A stretch of 64,000 bases of DNA from Desulfosporosinus nitroreducens (lineage in GTDB: Bacteria > Bacillota > Desulfitobacteriia > Desulfitobacteriales > Desulfitobacteriaceae), in contig NZ_JAMHFY010000006.1 of the NCBI RefSeq assembly GCF_023897015.1, positions 62,001-126,000 of the forward strand, read 5' to 3'. Shown here in pieces: positions 29,939 to 39,120 of this stretch (its first letter is position 1; every line of letters begins with the position of its first letter). The position numbers and the translations under genes were made by a program. The notes under the pieces were generated by a model that saw only the letters and a program-made list of their open reading frames with translations, was not told where the DNA came from and searched no databases.

Positions 29939-31282
29939 ATGTTGCTTGAATTTAAAGCCAAAAATTATAAGTCCTTTAAAGATGAATTGGTTTTTACAAT
30001 GGTTCCTGCGCCTAAACAAAAAGGGCTCAATTATAGCATTTTAAATCAAAAGATTGGTTCTAAAAAATATAAAGGGTTAAGTTCTGCAGTAATCTATGGA
30101 CCTAACGCCTCTGGTAAAACGAATATTATTGGGGCAATGGAGGCTTACAAATCGATTATCCTGAGAGGTAATATTCGTAACGCCGATGTAAAGAATGCCC
30201 CAAACCCGGCGGGAAGCACATTAGAGCTAATACCAAACAGCAGTTTGACCGAACTAAATCCCGTTGATTTTGCAATTAAGTTCATTGAAAACAAACTTTT
30301 AATTCAATATGATCTTTCTATCGATATTGGTAATTTCCTAGATGCTGAATACCCACGGAGGATTTTGTCCGAAACATTAACCGTAAATGAAGAGATGGTT
30401 TTTTCAAGAAAGGAAAAATTAGAATTTGGTTCGCTAAAAACTATAAAAGACTATTTAATCAATGAGTTTGAGGAGAATTCTAATAGTGCAACATCTTTGG
30501 CCAGGAGCAATCTAAATCAAGAAGAGATGTTCCTGACAAATGGATTCAAGGCAATGTTCAGTTCAAAACTTGTAAATCTAATCCTCAATTGGTTAGAAAA
30601 TAAATTCATGGTTATATATCGCGCTGACACTCTTCATTTGATTCAGAAGTTCGCTGATCCTAGAAAGCATACAGTATATATCGAAAAAACAACAAACGAT
30701 GCTGCACAACTGTTTGGTATCAACTCTAACGCCCTTGGATACGTAGTTTCAGAAGATGATCTAGAGGCCAAATTATGCTCGATTTTCAAAAATAAAAAAG
30801 CAGTAATAGCCGCAGAAATGTTTGAGTCCTATGGTACTATTCGATTCGTAAATATGTTTCCGCTTGTTATCAAGGCAATATTAACCGGCGGAACATTGGT
30901 TGTTGATGAATTTGATGCCTCCTTGCACCCAATGGCGCTGATGAGTATTATTAGCATTTTCCACAACGATGATATAAATAGGAAAAACGCACAACTTATT
31001 TTTAATACCCATAATCCGATTTTTTTGAACTCAAATCTATTTAGGCGTGATGAGATTAAATTTGTTGAACGCGATGATGAAACACATTTTAGCAAGCACT
31101 ACTCATTATCTGACTTTGGAACCACTGGAGAAAAAGGGGTACGTCTACACGAAGACTACATGCACAATTATTTCATTAGTCAGTACGGAGCTATTAATGA
31201 CATCGATTTTACTTCTATTTTCGAAAAACTTGTAGATGAAAATGAGGTGTTAGCTAAAGTTGGCAAAGATGAAATCGAATAA
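29939..31282 (+). CDS. AAA ATPase of RloA/AbiLi type (phage defence)
   Basis: A 447-residue ABC/OLD-like ATPase. The N-terminus (LLEFKAKNYKSFKDE) is typical of AAA_15/AAA_21 proteins; Walker A GPNASGKTN at about residues 54-62; Walker B region LVVDEFDASLHP near 319; and a switch His in FNTHNPIFLN near 355. ATG 29939 has GGAGG at ideal spacing. It overlaps the RloB-family gene, the pair known from restriction-linked RloAB and abortive-infection AbiL systems. Location on an island fits defence. Confidence 0.85.
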   Translation: MLLEFKAKNYKSFKDELVFTMVPAPKQKGLNYSILNQKIGSKKYKGLSSAVIYGPNASGKTNIIGAMEAYKSIILRGNIRNADVKNAPNPAGSTLELIPNSSLTELNPVDFAIKFIENKLLIQYDLSIDIGNFLDAEYPRRILSETLTVNEEMVFSRKEKLEFGSLKTIKDYLINEFEENSNSATSLARSNLNQEEMFLTNGFKAMFSSKLVNLILNWLENKFMVIYRADTLHLIQKFADPRKHTVYIEKTTNDAAQLFGINSNALGYVVSEDDLEAKLCSIFKNKKAVIAAEMFESYGTIRFVNMFPLVIKAILTGGTLVVDEFDASLHPMALMSIISIFHNDDINRKNAQLIFNTHNPIFLNSNLFRRDEIKFVERDDETHFSKHYSLSDFGTTGEKGVRLHEDYMHNYFISQYGAINDIDFTSIFEKLVDENEVLAKVGKDEIE

Positions 31283-31928
31283 AAAATACTACTTTACTGT
31301 GGAAGGCGAAACAGAAAGGTGGTACCTACTATGGTTACAGGGTCAAATTAACAATGAGGCTTCTTCAACGCATACAGTTACTTTAAATTGCCCGATCGAA
31401 AAAAATCCTCTGAAGCGGGCTAAGTCATTAATCTTAACTGGCGTAAAAAACAAAACTGTGATTACCCATATTTTTGATCGAGAAAGCGAAGAAGAAGTCC
31501 ACACCAAACAGTTTTATGACACGTTAGACGCAATGAAAAAATCTGAGCGCTTGGGGAAGCAAATTAAATATCAGTTGGGCTATAGCAACTTCACATTTGA
31601 ACTCTGGATGGTTCTACACAAGGTGGATTGCAATCGGTCATTTACACGTAGAAGCCAATACCTTCAATCAATTAATCGTGCGTATATAGAGAATTTCCCG
31701 AATCTAGATCAGTATAAACAAGAAACAAACTTTCATCGTGTCTTAAGCAAACTAACCCTAGCTGATGTGAAGGATGCAATTACTCGTTCAAAATGTATTA
31801 TGCAGAGAAACGCACAAGCTGGTTACACACTCCACGAATACAAAGGGTACAAATATTATAAAGAGAATCCGTCCCTTTCAATTTGGGAATCGATTGAAAA
31901 AATACTTGCCGACTGCCACCTCTTATAA
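31269..31928 (+). CDS. RloB/AbiLii-family protein
   Basis: A 219-residue protein with the RloB N-terminal pattern YYFTVEGETERWYL and the later acidic THIFDRESEEEV, which fits a TOPRIM-like nuclease core with Glu and Asp metal ligands. The middle has the family's YSNFTFELWMVLHK. It overlaps the ATPase gene by 14 bases (ATG 31269; TTG 31260 is alternative), implying coupled translation. Probably the effector of the pair. Confidence 0.82.
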   Translation: MKSNKKYYFTVEGETERWYLLWLQGQINNEASSTHTVTLNCPIEKNPLKRAKSLILTGVKNKTVITHIFDRESEEEVHTKQFYDTLDAMKKSERLGKQIKYQLGYSNFTFELWMVLHKVDCNRSFTRRSQYLQSINRAYIENFPNLDQYKQETNFHRVLSKLTLADVKDAITRSKCIMQRNAQAGYTLHEYKGYKYYKENPSLSIWESIEKILADCHLL

Positions 31929-32085
31929 GTGTTTTGTGAACATTGACACAATATATGCCCAGGAACCAGCTAATTCCATTTGAGGTATTTGATCAAATTG
32001 CAATGCACAATAGATAAACCCCTTAGTAAAAACGTAACATCACGTTTCAAATGACAGATTGAAACAAGTCTAGGAGTAGTTAAGA

Positions 32086-32124
32086 AACGAGCCTTATTAT
32101 CACAATGAGGCTCGTTTATATTTT
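32086..32124 (+). terminator. terminator after the defence pair
   Basis: Stem AAACGAGCCT / AGGCTCGTTT with TTATATTTT tail. The remainder of 31929-32309 holds no gene I can support. Confidence 0.75.
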
Positions 32125-32309
32125 AGCTGGAGTTTAGAAAGGTGAAGGGCTAAATGTTTAAATTCGAAGATGAGCACAAACATAGCATCAATCAGTGAGA
32201 AATTGGTAACGCGTTTTGTTTATTGTTTGTCAATCTATATAGCCAAAGGAGATAATAGAATGGATAAACGATACTAGTTGAAATTTAAATTAGAATATTG
32301 GGAGGCACT

Positions 32310-33449
32310 ATGAATAGTTTAACAGTTGCAAAATTTAAGGATGGTTATATAAGAATTGAAGATTATAATAAGTCAATCCATAGACTAGGAGAAGTCTTTT
32401 GTCCATTTTGCAATCCACCTTTAGAAATAACAGGAGTAGAAAACAAATTTTTTCGTGCTCTTCCTAATCGCGGTGGTCATAATTGTGGTAGAAGAGCTGC
32501 GATTTATTTAGATGCGGATTGGGAAGGTCGTAAACTGGTAGAGACAATAGGTCTCCAAGGTGGAAAAATCGAGGTGAAAATTGACATTAATCAGTTGGGA
32601 TATATGGGAAGAACGCTTCAGAAAACTACTAAGCCTGTTAAACCAAATGATAATTCATCTGGTGAAGAAGAACGATACATCAGATACTTAAAGTATCAAA
32701 GGGTTGTTCGCGATATTGTTCGTACAGTTACTCAGATGAAGAAATTAATTAAGAAAAACACGATTGATGAACTCAATAAGATTAAATTTAAATATAAGAT
32801 GGGTGACGAAGAATTAAGTATCAATGAAGTCGTCAAACTAGTTGATGAATTAGAACCATGCTTACATCGACGTCAGAGGTTTATTATTTATCAAGTTGAA
32901 AGTGTAAAAGTTCAGAAGGGAACAATCTATATAAATTCATATGAATATAGTGGTATAAATTTAGCAACCTCATTTTAATATCCATCAGAAAAAAATAAAA
33001 CAAATATCCGAAAAAATGACTATATAATTGCCTTTGGTACAGTTAATTATTACGAGCCGAAAAATATATACTATCTAAATACATTGAGTGACTTAAGCAT
33101 TGTTAAGATGAAAGAAGAAGAGTTAAAAGAACTCTTTCAATACAAAGTAATGACCCCAAAAATTACAACTAAAAGAGTAAACGAACCCATCAGGCAAATG
33201 AATTTAGAAAAAAGGAACACTGTAGAGAGCCATGCAAGCTTTCGAGAGGGTAGTGCCTATGGGGAAGCAGCTAAAAAGGAAGATCCAACTGTCGGAAAAC
33301 CAGAAAATCAAGAAGAAAAGCATAATGAAAGAGTAGAACAGGTTTATAATACGGCAAAAAATAGTGAATTAAACTCTAAGAAGGTAAATAGATTCATTAC
33401 GCGCTTCAAAAGCATATCTAACAATGTAATAAAAATATTTAAGCTATAA
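32310..33449 (+). pseudogene. unknown island gene with one in-frame stop
   Basis: ATG 32310 behind GGGAGG. The frame runs 222 codons to TAA at 32976, then stays open in the same frame with protein-like sequence (YPSEKNKTNIRKNDYIIAF, NYYEPKNIYYLNTLSDLSIV) to 33449, 379 codons in all. A single nonsense change therefore probably split one gene. The N-terminus has a zinc-finger-like CPFCNPPLEI with a later HNCGRR, faintly like CoiA-type nucleic-acid proteins; the C-terminus is charged and probably disordered. Function unknown. Confidence 0.6.
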
Positions 33450-33831
33450 GCAATTTAATAGGTGGATTGTAACACTTTCAAAGAAGCTGTCGGATAGGAC
33501 GGTCGAGAACAATCGAGACTTTTGTCACTTGCCGGAAAATAGGTAACCAAGAATAATAGAACGGGCGAGATCTTTTTAGGTTACCAGCAGTACCGCCTCG
33601 TTGCCACTCAACCCTGTTCAGCTACGGCTCTTCGTATTTGACGGATTTGCCAGTCCGAGAAATGAAACTACTAATATTGTATTCAATAGAATTTTGACTG
33701 CAAAGAGTACTGCAACCACGACAAAAGAAAGTGAAAAAGGATAGAAGTTAATTGTAGATCAATAGCAGAAAAGCCAGTAATACCAAGGGGCAGAGGATTA
33801 ATTGAAAAACCCCTAAACCATAGGAATCGAA
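33450..33831. other. noncoding end of island
   Basis: No gene. Holds the motif TTTTGACTGCAA ... TACTGCAAC at 33692-33716, matching motifs at 21363 and 33950, and a short repeat GTCGAGAAC/ATCGAGAC near 33500. No integrase gene is present at this boundary. Confidence 0.55.
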
Positions 33832-33878
33832 TTCCCAAGCCGAGGATCGCGAGTTCGAATCTCGTCGTCCGCTCCATA
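33832..33878 (+). repeat. attR: 47-bp copy of the tRNA-Gly 3' end
   Basis: Identical to 21249-21295. Followed by a terminator-like hairpin (GCACTGCAA / TTGCAGTGC, then TTTTTT, 33888-33918) that corresponds to the one after the intact tRNA. Confidence 0.93.
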
Positions 33879-33992
33879 TGTAATGTAGGCACTGCAAGGA
33901 ATTGCAGTGCTTTTTTATTTGTATTTACAAATCTCAAAAATCCCTTTTGACTGCAATTTTCCTGCAACTGGGTAAAAATACGCTTCAAAATG

Positions 33993-34019
33993 AAAAGATC
34001 GGGTTAAAACCGATCTTTT
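33993..34019 (+). terminator. hairpin terminator upstream of the Cfa-like gene
   Basis: Perfect stem AAAAGATCGG / CCGATCTTTT with GTTAAAA loop; usable in both directions. The gap to 34203 otherwise shows no gene. Confidence 0.7.
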
Positions 34020-34203
34020 GTCTCGCCTGTCATCCCGACAGATTGTTTGCATATATTTTGATAGGGATATAAGTAAAAGATATACCATCATGAACGCAAA
34101 TAATAGGAGTTATCATATTCATATTGTTCCACATAGGCCAAGCTATGCATATTATGGACTATCTCTTAAGAGGAACTGGTAGGCCATTTATGGAGGCGGG
34201 AAA

Positions 34204-35379
34204 ATGGATATTGACAAAGTATTTTACCGGTATGTAATGAAGAACCTGTTTGCAGATCCTTGTGAAGTAAGATTTTGGGATGGTGAAGTTGTTAAGTATG
34301 GAGAGGGGATCCCTCAGTTTCGAATTAATTTCAACAAGCCAATTGCTAAATTAGAAGTTTTTAGTGATCCTTATATGGCCTTTGGCGAAGGGTATATGTT
34401 GAAGAAGATTGATATTGTGGGAACTGTCCAAAAGGTCATTGAATCTCTCTATAAGAATCAGAGCAGCTTTCTCCATCAGAAAAAAGGTTATAAAAAGTTG
34501 TTTAAAATTTTCTCGAACAGTATTCGAGAAAGCAAAGAGAATATTCAATTTCACTATGACATTGGAAACGATTTTTACAGTTTATGGCTTGACGAAACTA
34601 TGACTTATTCCTGCGCGTATTTTAAGTCTCCAGAAGATAGTTTGCTTCAGGCTCAACGTAACAAAGTATCGCATATCCTGCGCAAATTGAATTTACAGCC
34701 TGGTCAAACCTTGCTCGATATAGGCTGCGGGTGGGGAGAGCTTATTATTGCTGCTGCAAAAGATTATCAGGTCAAGGCTCTCGGGATCACTCTTAGTTCG
34801 GAACAATACTATAAGACCGCTGAAAGAATTGAAAACGAGGGATTACAAGATATGGTTGAGGTTAAGCTCATCGACTACCGGGAATTAGAGGGCAGAACTT
34901 TTGACCGGGTGGTAAGTGTAGGGATGATTGAGCATGTAGGTAAGGCGCACCTTAATAGTTATTTTTCGGCTGTAAGCGCCCTATTGAATGAAAACGGAGT
35001 ATCTCTCTTACACTGTATTACAGGATATAAAGAATCGGCAATTAATAGCTGGTTTAATAAGTACATTTTTCCTGGCGGATATATTCCTGCAGTGCAAGAA
35101 CTAGTTTCGCTAATGGCCGCCAATGGATTCTATCTCATTGACCTAGAAAGCCTTCGTGAACACTACACTCGAACCTTGGAACACTGGAGCAGGAATTTTG
35201 AGGGTTCCCTCACATTAGCCATGAAGATCAAAGATGAAACTTTTATCCGGATGTGGCGGCTCTATCTAAACTCATGTGCCGCTTCTTTCCATTCGGGTAA
35301 TATCGATCTTCATCAATTCTTGTTTACGAAGGGGGTTAATAATACTTGGCCCCTGACCCGAATAAATATGTATTCTTAA
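34204..35379 (+). CDS. cyclopropane-fatty-acid synthase family methyltransferase
   Basis: A 391-residue SAM-dependent enzyme expected to add a methylene group to unsaturated phospholipid acyl chains. Family markers: FHYDIGNDFYSLWLDETMTYSCAYF at about 115-140, SAM motif LLDIGCGWGELIIAAA near 175, and VSVGMIEHVG. The N-terminal lipid-binding domain is present. ATG with GGAGGCGGG. It is the first gene after the island and has its own terminator at 35450. Confidence 0.88.
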   Translation: MDIDKVFYRYVMKNLFADPCEVRFWDGEVVKYGEGIPQFRINFNKPIAKLEVFSDPYMAFGEGYMLKKIDIVGTVQKVIESLYKNQSSFLHQKKGYKKLFKIFSNSIRESKENIQFHYDIGNDFYSLWLDETMTYSCAYFKSPEDSLLQAQRNKVSHILRKLNLQPGQTLLDIGCGWGELIIAAAKDYQVKALGITLSSEQYYKTAERIENEGLQDMVEVKLIDYRELEGRTFDRVVSVGMIEHVGKAHLNSYFSAVSALLNENGVSLLHCITGYKESAINSWFNKYIFPGGYIPAVQELVSLMAANGFYLIDLESLREHYTRTLEHWSRNFEGSLTLAMKIKDETFIRMWRLYLNSCAASFHSGNIDLHQFLFTKGVNNTWPLTRINMYS

Positions 35380-35449
35380 ATAGTCATCTTAGTCTCTAAT
35401 AGTTTATTTCCATGTGTATCACTGTTCGCATTTGATAAAAAAGGTACAC

Positions 35450-35496
35450 AACAAGAAACACCAGATCAGCGCCTGATTTTGGTGTTTCTGTTGTTT
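35450..35496 (+). terminator. terminator after the Cfa-like gene
   Basis: Long stem AACAAGAAACACC ... GGTGTTTCTGTTGTT with an inner ATCAG/TGAT stem. The rest of the gap to 35700 shows no gene. Confidence 0.8.
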
Positions 35497-35700
35497 GAGT
35501 CTAATACCGAAATGCGAAGTTCAAAGTTTGAGATGATCTATATACATCTCGTTTTATTTTTGATATCTTGGATCTAAGCAAATGAAAGCGATTTGCAATC
35601 TAGAAATAAAAAGTATTACGATGGAAATAGAATACAAGAAATTATTTGGTAAATCTAACGTAGCTAATACCGATAGTCTATTAATGAAACGAGGGTGCGA

Positions 35701-36240
35701 ATGTCCAAAATTGAAGAAATAATTTCTCGAGAAAAAGCTAATCTAAACATTCACGAATATGCTTTTATGAAATCCAATACAGTAATCTTTTCGGATGAGG
35801 TAAGACGATTATGTGAAAAAAACGTCTGTGGCATGTATGGCACTTCTTGGGCTTGTCCCCCTGCTGTTGGAAGTGTCGAAGAGTGTAAAAACAGATGTAC
35901 TGATTTTGAAAATGCTTTCATGTTTACCTCATTAGCCAAACTTAAGAAGAAGTATGATATGGCCGAATGGAGTGAAACCCGTCTAGTTCATGAATTAATC
36001 ACCGAGCAAGTAGCTCGAATTTTTCGAGATGAATTTAGAGAGGCACTAATTCTATCTACTGAAGGATGTAACTTATGCCCTAAATGTACTTATCCAGAAA
36101 AACTATGCAGATATCCGAATCGCATGTTTCCTGCGACAGAGAGTTTCGGGATTATGGTTATTGAACAAGCTCCTCTATGCAATATCAAATATAACAATGG
36201 CGCTAATTCAATAACCTATTTTAGTATGGTGTTTTTTTAG
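35701..36240 (+). CDS. DUF2284 metal-binding protein
   Basis: A 179-residue protein rich in cysteine, matching DUF2284: CEKNVCGMYGTSWACPPAVG, VEECKNRC, and EGCNLCPKCTYPEKLCRYP. The cysteine clusters suggest iron-sulfur or zinc binding; function unknown. ATG 35701 has GAGGG at good spacing; GTG 35695 is less likely. The C-terminal end is somewhat short and unusual (ITYFSMVFF). Confidence 0.82.
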   Translation: MSKIEEIISREKANLNIHEYAFMKSNTVIFSDEVRRLCEKNVCGMYGTSWACPPAVGSVEECKNRCTDFENAFMFTSLAKLKKKYDMAEWSETRLVHELITEQVARIFRDEFREALILSTEGCNLCPKCTYPEKLCRYPNRMFPATESFGIMVIEQAPLCNIKYNNGANSITYFSMVFF

Positions 36241-36262
36241 AAGGCAAAAGCCATTAATATCA

Positions 36263-36309
36263 AAACTCTCACGGTTTTCAGCTGAATGAAAAGCGTGAGA
36301 GTTTTTGTT
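36263..36309 (+). terminator. terminator after DUF2284
   Basis: Stem AAACTCTCACG / CGTGAGAGTTT followed by TTG-TTT. Confidence 0.75.
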
Positions 36310-36390
36310 TAGAACAAGGCTCCTGAATTGGAGCTTAGAGCGCTCTCGAATACTGAGTTCAATCGACAATAGGATCTTTTAAGCGAGCAT

Positions 36391-37086
36391 TTAACTTTCA
36401 TTAATTAATTGATCTTTTTCGATGACAAATAAACCATCTTCCTCCCTCCATTCAGCACAAAAAATATTATCTATATTAACATAACCTTGCTTTTCTAGTT
36501 CAGTTTTTAGCCAAGATTCATCTTTACTTATTTTCAGCAAGTCTTGATAGAGAATTATCCCATCACTTACAAGAAGTATAGGTAGAGATTTAGGGCTTAA
36601 TTTAAGACTAAGATCTTTAAGTGTAGGGGCATCGAATTCGGGTTTTCGTAAAACAGTTAAAGACCCGTTTGCCTCGAGTACAGCATATTCAACCTCTCGA
36701 AACGAAAAAACATCCTTATCCCTTAGTAAACTTTGAAACTCGTTGATGTTCATACGGTTTTTCTTAAGTGCTTGGCGATCGATGACTCCTTTTTTAATGA
36801 CTAAGGAAGGTTCACCCTCTAAAAGCTTTCTAAATGTAATGGATTTCTGACCCACAAGTTGTATAGCAAAAATTAGGAGACCCCAAACAGAAATAGCAAA
36901 CAAAATTTCAACAACGCCCGTATTATCATCATAGATTGCGTTACCTAGAAGCTCACCCATAATTAGAGCCGAGATAAAGTCAAATGCAGTAAGCTGTGTG
37001 ATTTGAGTTTTACCTATTAATCTAGTAAAAAGTAATAAACTAAAAAAGCCCATAATTAGTTCTAATGCCAACTGTCCTAAACCCAT
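36391..37086 (-). CDS. DUF421 (YetF-like) membrane protein
   Basis: A 231-residue protein: three N-terminal membrane helices, the DUF421 motif LTAFDFISALIMGELLGNAIYD, then a cytoplasmic domain with RMNINEFQSLLRDKDVFSFREVEYAVLEANGSL. Family members are linked to spore and membrane functions, with no defined biochemistry. ATG 37086 has GAAGGAG eight bases upstream; the frame reaches a GTG at 37095. Transcribed against its neighbours. Confidence 0.9.
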   Translation of the reverse strand: MGLGQLALELIMGFFSLLLFTRLIGKTQITQLTAFDFISALIMGELLGNAIYDDNTGVVEILFAISVWGLLIFAIQLVGQKSITFRKLLEGEPSLVIKKGVIDRQALKKNRMNINEFQSLLRDKDVFSFREVEYAVLEANGSLTVLRKPEFDAPTLKDLSLKLSPKSLPILLVSDGIILYQDLLKISKDESWLKTELEKQGYVNIDNIFCAEWREEDGLFVIEKDQLINES

Positions 37087-37397
37087 AAAATACACTCCTT
37101 CATTTATCTCTGCTGCTAGATTAAGCGTTATTCGAAGGAATATACATTTTATTGACAGCCAAGCAGGGATTTGATATATATCCCCAAACTTTTATTACAT
37201 TGAGAGGTAAAATATGGGTATTAACGACAGGAAAATAAGGTCATTTAAGTCATCTCGACTATTTATGACACGTTTTTTACTGATTATGTGTAATAATGTT
37301 TTCAGAGATAGGGTGAGCAAACACTCGCTACCCTACGAAATTCTTTTAGGACAAATGACCTCTATGATAAAATTTGCATAGTATTTGATTGGTTGCC

Positions 37398-37484
37398 TTA
37401 ACTGAGAGTAATCGCCATACCTTTATTGAAAATGCAGATATGGAAATGTATAAAGCCAAGAATACAGCTAAGGCACAAATCTAA
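37398..37484 (+). pseudogene. GGDEF-domain C-terminal remnant
   Basis: A 28-codon tail, TFIENADMEMYKAKNTAKAQI then stop, matches the last helix of diguanylate cyclases (AD.AMY.AK pattern). Upstream frame is closed at 37386, so only debris remains. The rest of 37087-37548 shows nothing else. Confidence 0.55.
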
Positions 37485-37548
37485 GTAGACTTGAACTGTC
37501 ATAAAGACCTATAGTCAAGGAATTATCTCTTCTTTTGAACCTAAAACA

Positions 37549-37580
37549 AAAAGCCCTGTAATTAAATTACAGGCCTTTCG
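37549..37580 (+). terminator. terminator-like hairpin upstream of the Spo0E-like gene
   Basis: Stem AAGCCCTGTAAT / ATTACAGGCCTT, then TTCG. Confidence 0.6.
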
Positions 37581-37643
37581 TTAAGAGCTTTTGCTTAATA
37601 GTATATGGTGAAAAGTCAAATCGTAAGAAAGGAGGTGTTAGTT

Positions 37644-37823
37644 GTGATATTCGAAGATATTGAATTCTTGATTCACTTAATTGAAGATGCACGAGTAAAG
37701 TTAAATGCTTCAGCAAAACATCGAAGCCTTACTGATCCTAGTATTATCGAAATGAGCCAAAGACTAGATAGTTTAATCAATAAATATTATTCAATTACTG
37801 AAACACGTCATATCGCGTCTTGA
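37644..37823 (+). CDS. Spo0E-like aspartyl-phosphate phosphatase
   Basis: A 59-residue two-helix protein. The family pattern I..AR..L......L.D....SQ.LD.LIN.YY is clear (LIEDARVKLNASAK, LTDPSIIEMSQRLDSLINKYY). Spo0E proteins dephosphorylate Spo0A~P and delay sporulation. GTG 37644 follows AAAGGAGG at eight bases, so the 13 extra codons from 37605 are unlikely. Confidence 0.85.
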   Translation: MIFEDIEFLIHLIEDARVKLNASAKHRSLTDPSIIEMSQRLDSLINKYYSITETRHIAS

Positions 37824-37857
37824 AAGGGTGAGAATGACAACTAGCAATGCTTCTCAA

Positions 37858-39120
37858 CTAAAAACCCAAGACTTTGAAAACACTGGTTATAAATTCAGGA
37901 AATAAGGTTGATATAAGCAAAAGCAGGGTGAGAAATACTAATATTAAGGTAAAAGTCCAAGAGATGACATTAAAAAATTTAGAATTAACGTACTCGCCCA
38001 TAATACTTTTCTTACTGGCTATTAGAACCATAAAGATGAGTATAGGAGGCAATAGTACTCCATTGACGACTTGGGTTGTTAACATGACGTGGTACAAGGA
38101 TAATCCGGGCCATAAGACAATTGCTGCCCCTAAGACGATAAGGACAGTATAAAGACTAAAGAACACGGGAGCTTCTTTATGGGATTTACTGATCCCATGT
38201 TCAAAGCCGAACGCTTCACAAACAGCATATGCGGTGCTTAGTGGAAGTACAAAGGCAGCTAACATAGATGCGCCAAGTAATCCAAAACCAAACAGTAAAC
38301 TGGCATATTCCCCAGCTAACGGTTTTAGCGCGAGGGCGACATCTTTAGCAGTCTCTATGGGGATATTGTTGGCGAAAAGCGTAGCTGCAGTGGATACTAT
38401 GATAAAGAAAGCGATAAATCCTGTAAAGAAGGTCCCGATGAGAACGTCCCAGCGCGTATAGCGATAATCCAGGGCGGTTATTCCTTTATCAACGACTGAA
38501 GACTGAACATAAAATTGCCCCCAAGGGGTAATTGTGGTTCCGATCACTCCGATCACCATCAGTAAAAAGGCAGGGGTGCCTAGGAGTGTAGGAGTAATGG
38601 ATTCTACAAGAACTTGAGGCCAGGGAGGTTTAACCATAATCCCTGAGATGACATAACTAAAAAAGGTTAAGCAGAGGAACAGTAGTATTTTCTCCATTTT
38701 AGCGTAATCTGTTTTAATGACTAGCCACCAGATGATAAAAGCCATGACAGGTACTGAGATATACTTACTTATTCCAAAAATCTCAAAACTTGTGGCAATC
38801 CCGGAAAACTCAGAAACAGTTGTCCCCAGATTAGCAATCAAGAGGACACTCATAGCAAAGAATGCCCATTTAACCCCATAATTTTCTCGGATCAAATCTG
38901 ATAGTCCCCGACCGGTTACTGCTCCGGTACGGGCTGAGATTTCTTGGGCTATGGCCAGAAGTACCGTGCTAATAAGCATAGTGAAGATAAGCGAATAGCC
39001 ATATTTAGCCCCTGCCGCAGCGTAAGTGGCAATTCCTCCGGCGTCATTATCCGCAAAGGCTGTGACTATTCCTGGCCCCATGATGGCAAAGAATAGTGCA
39101 AAACGTGCTTTTAGGTTCAT
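37858..39120 (-). CDS. NRAMP-family transporter, probably Mg2+ type
   Basis: A 420-residue, eleven-helix metal transporter. The helix-1 metal site, normally DPGN, reads DAGG (AFADNDAGGIATY). In helix 6 the usual MPH reads TPW (GTTITPWGQFYVQ), so the soft methionine ligand of Mn/Fe transporters is absent. Such changes characterise NRAMP-related magnesium transporters. Its start overlaps the MgtE-like gene by four bases, and both lie behind an M-box Mg2+ riboswitch, independently supporting Mg2+. Transport specificity is inferred, not shown. Confidence 0.86.
   Translation of the reverse strand: MNLKARFALFFAIMGPGIVTAFADNDAGGIATYAAAGAKYGYSLIFTMLISTVLLAIAQEISARTGAVTGRGLSDLIRENYGVKWAFFAMSVLLIANLGTTVSEFSGIATSFEIFGISKYISVPVMAFIIWWLVIKTDYAKMEKILLFLCLTFFSYVISGIMVKPPWPQVLVESITPTLLGTPAFLLMVIGVIGTTITPWGQFYVQSSVVDKGITALDYRYTRWDVLIGTFFTGFIAFFIIVSTAATLFANNIPIETAKDVALALKPLAGEYASLLFGFGLLGASMLAAFVLPLSTAYAVCEAFGFEHGISKSHKEAPVFFSLYTVLIVLGAAIVLWPGLSLYHVMLTTQVVNGVLLPPILIFMVLIASKKSIMGEYVNSKFFNVISWTFTLILVFLTLLLLISTLFPEFITSVFKVLGF

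Noticed and set aside
21249-33878. RIT recombinases as the integrase of the tRNA-Gly island
   Set aside because: They are enclosed by their own inverted repeats inside an IS66 remnant and lie away from both att sites.
33683-33988. Minus-strand frame across attR
   Set aside because: It is translation of the tRNA-Gly remnant and its terminator (ERTTRFELAI... is a common artefact of tRNA antisense).
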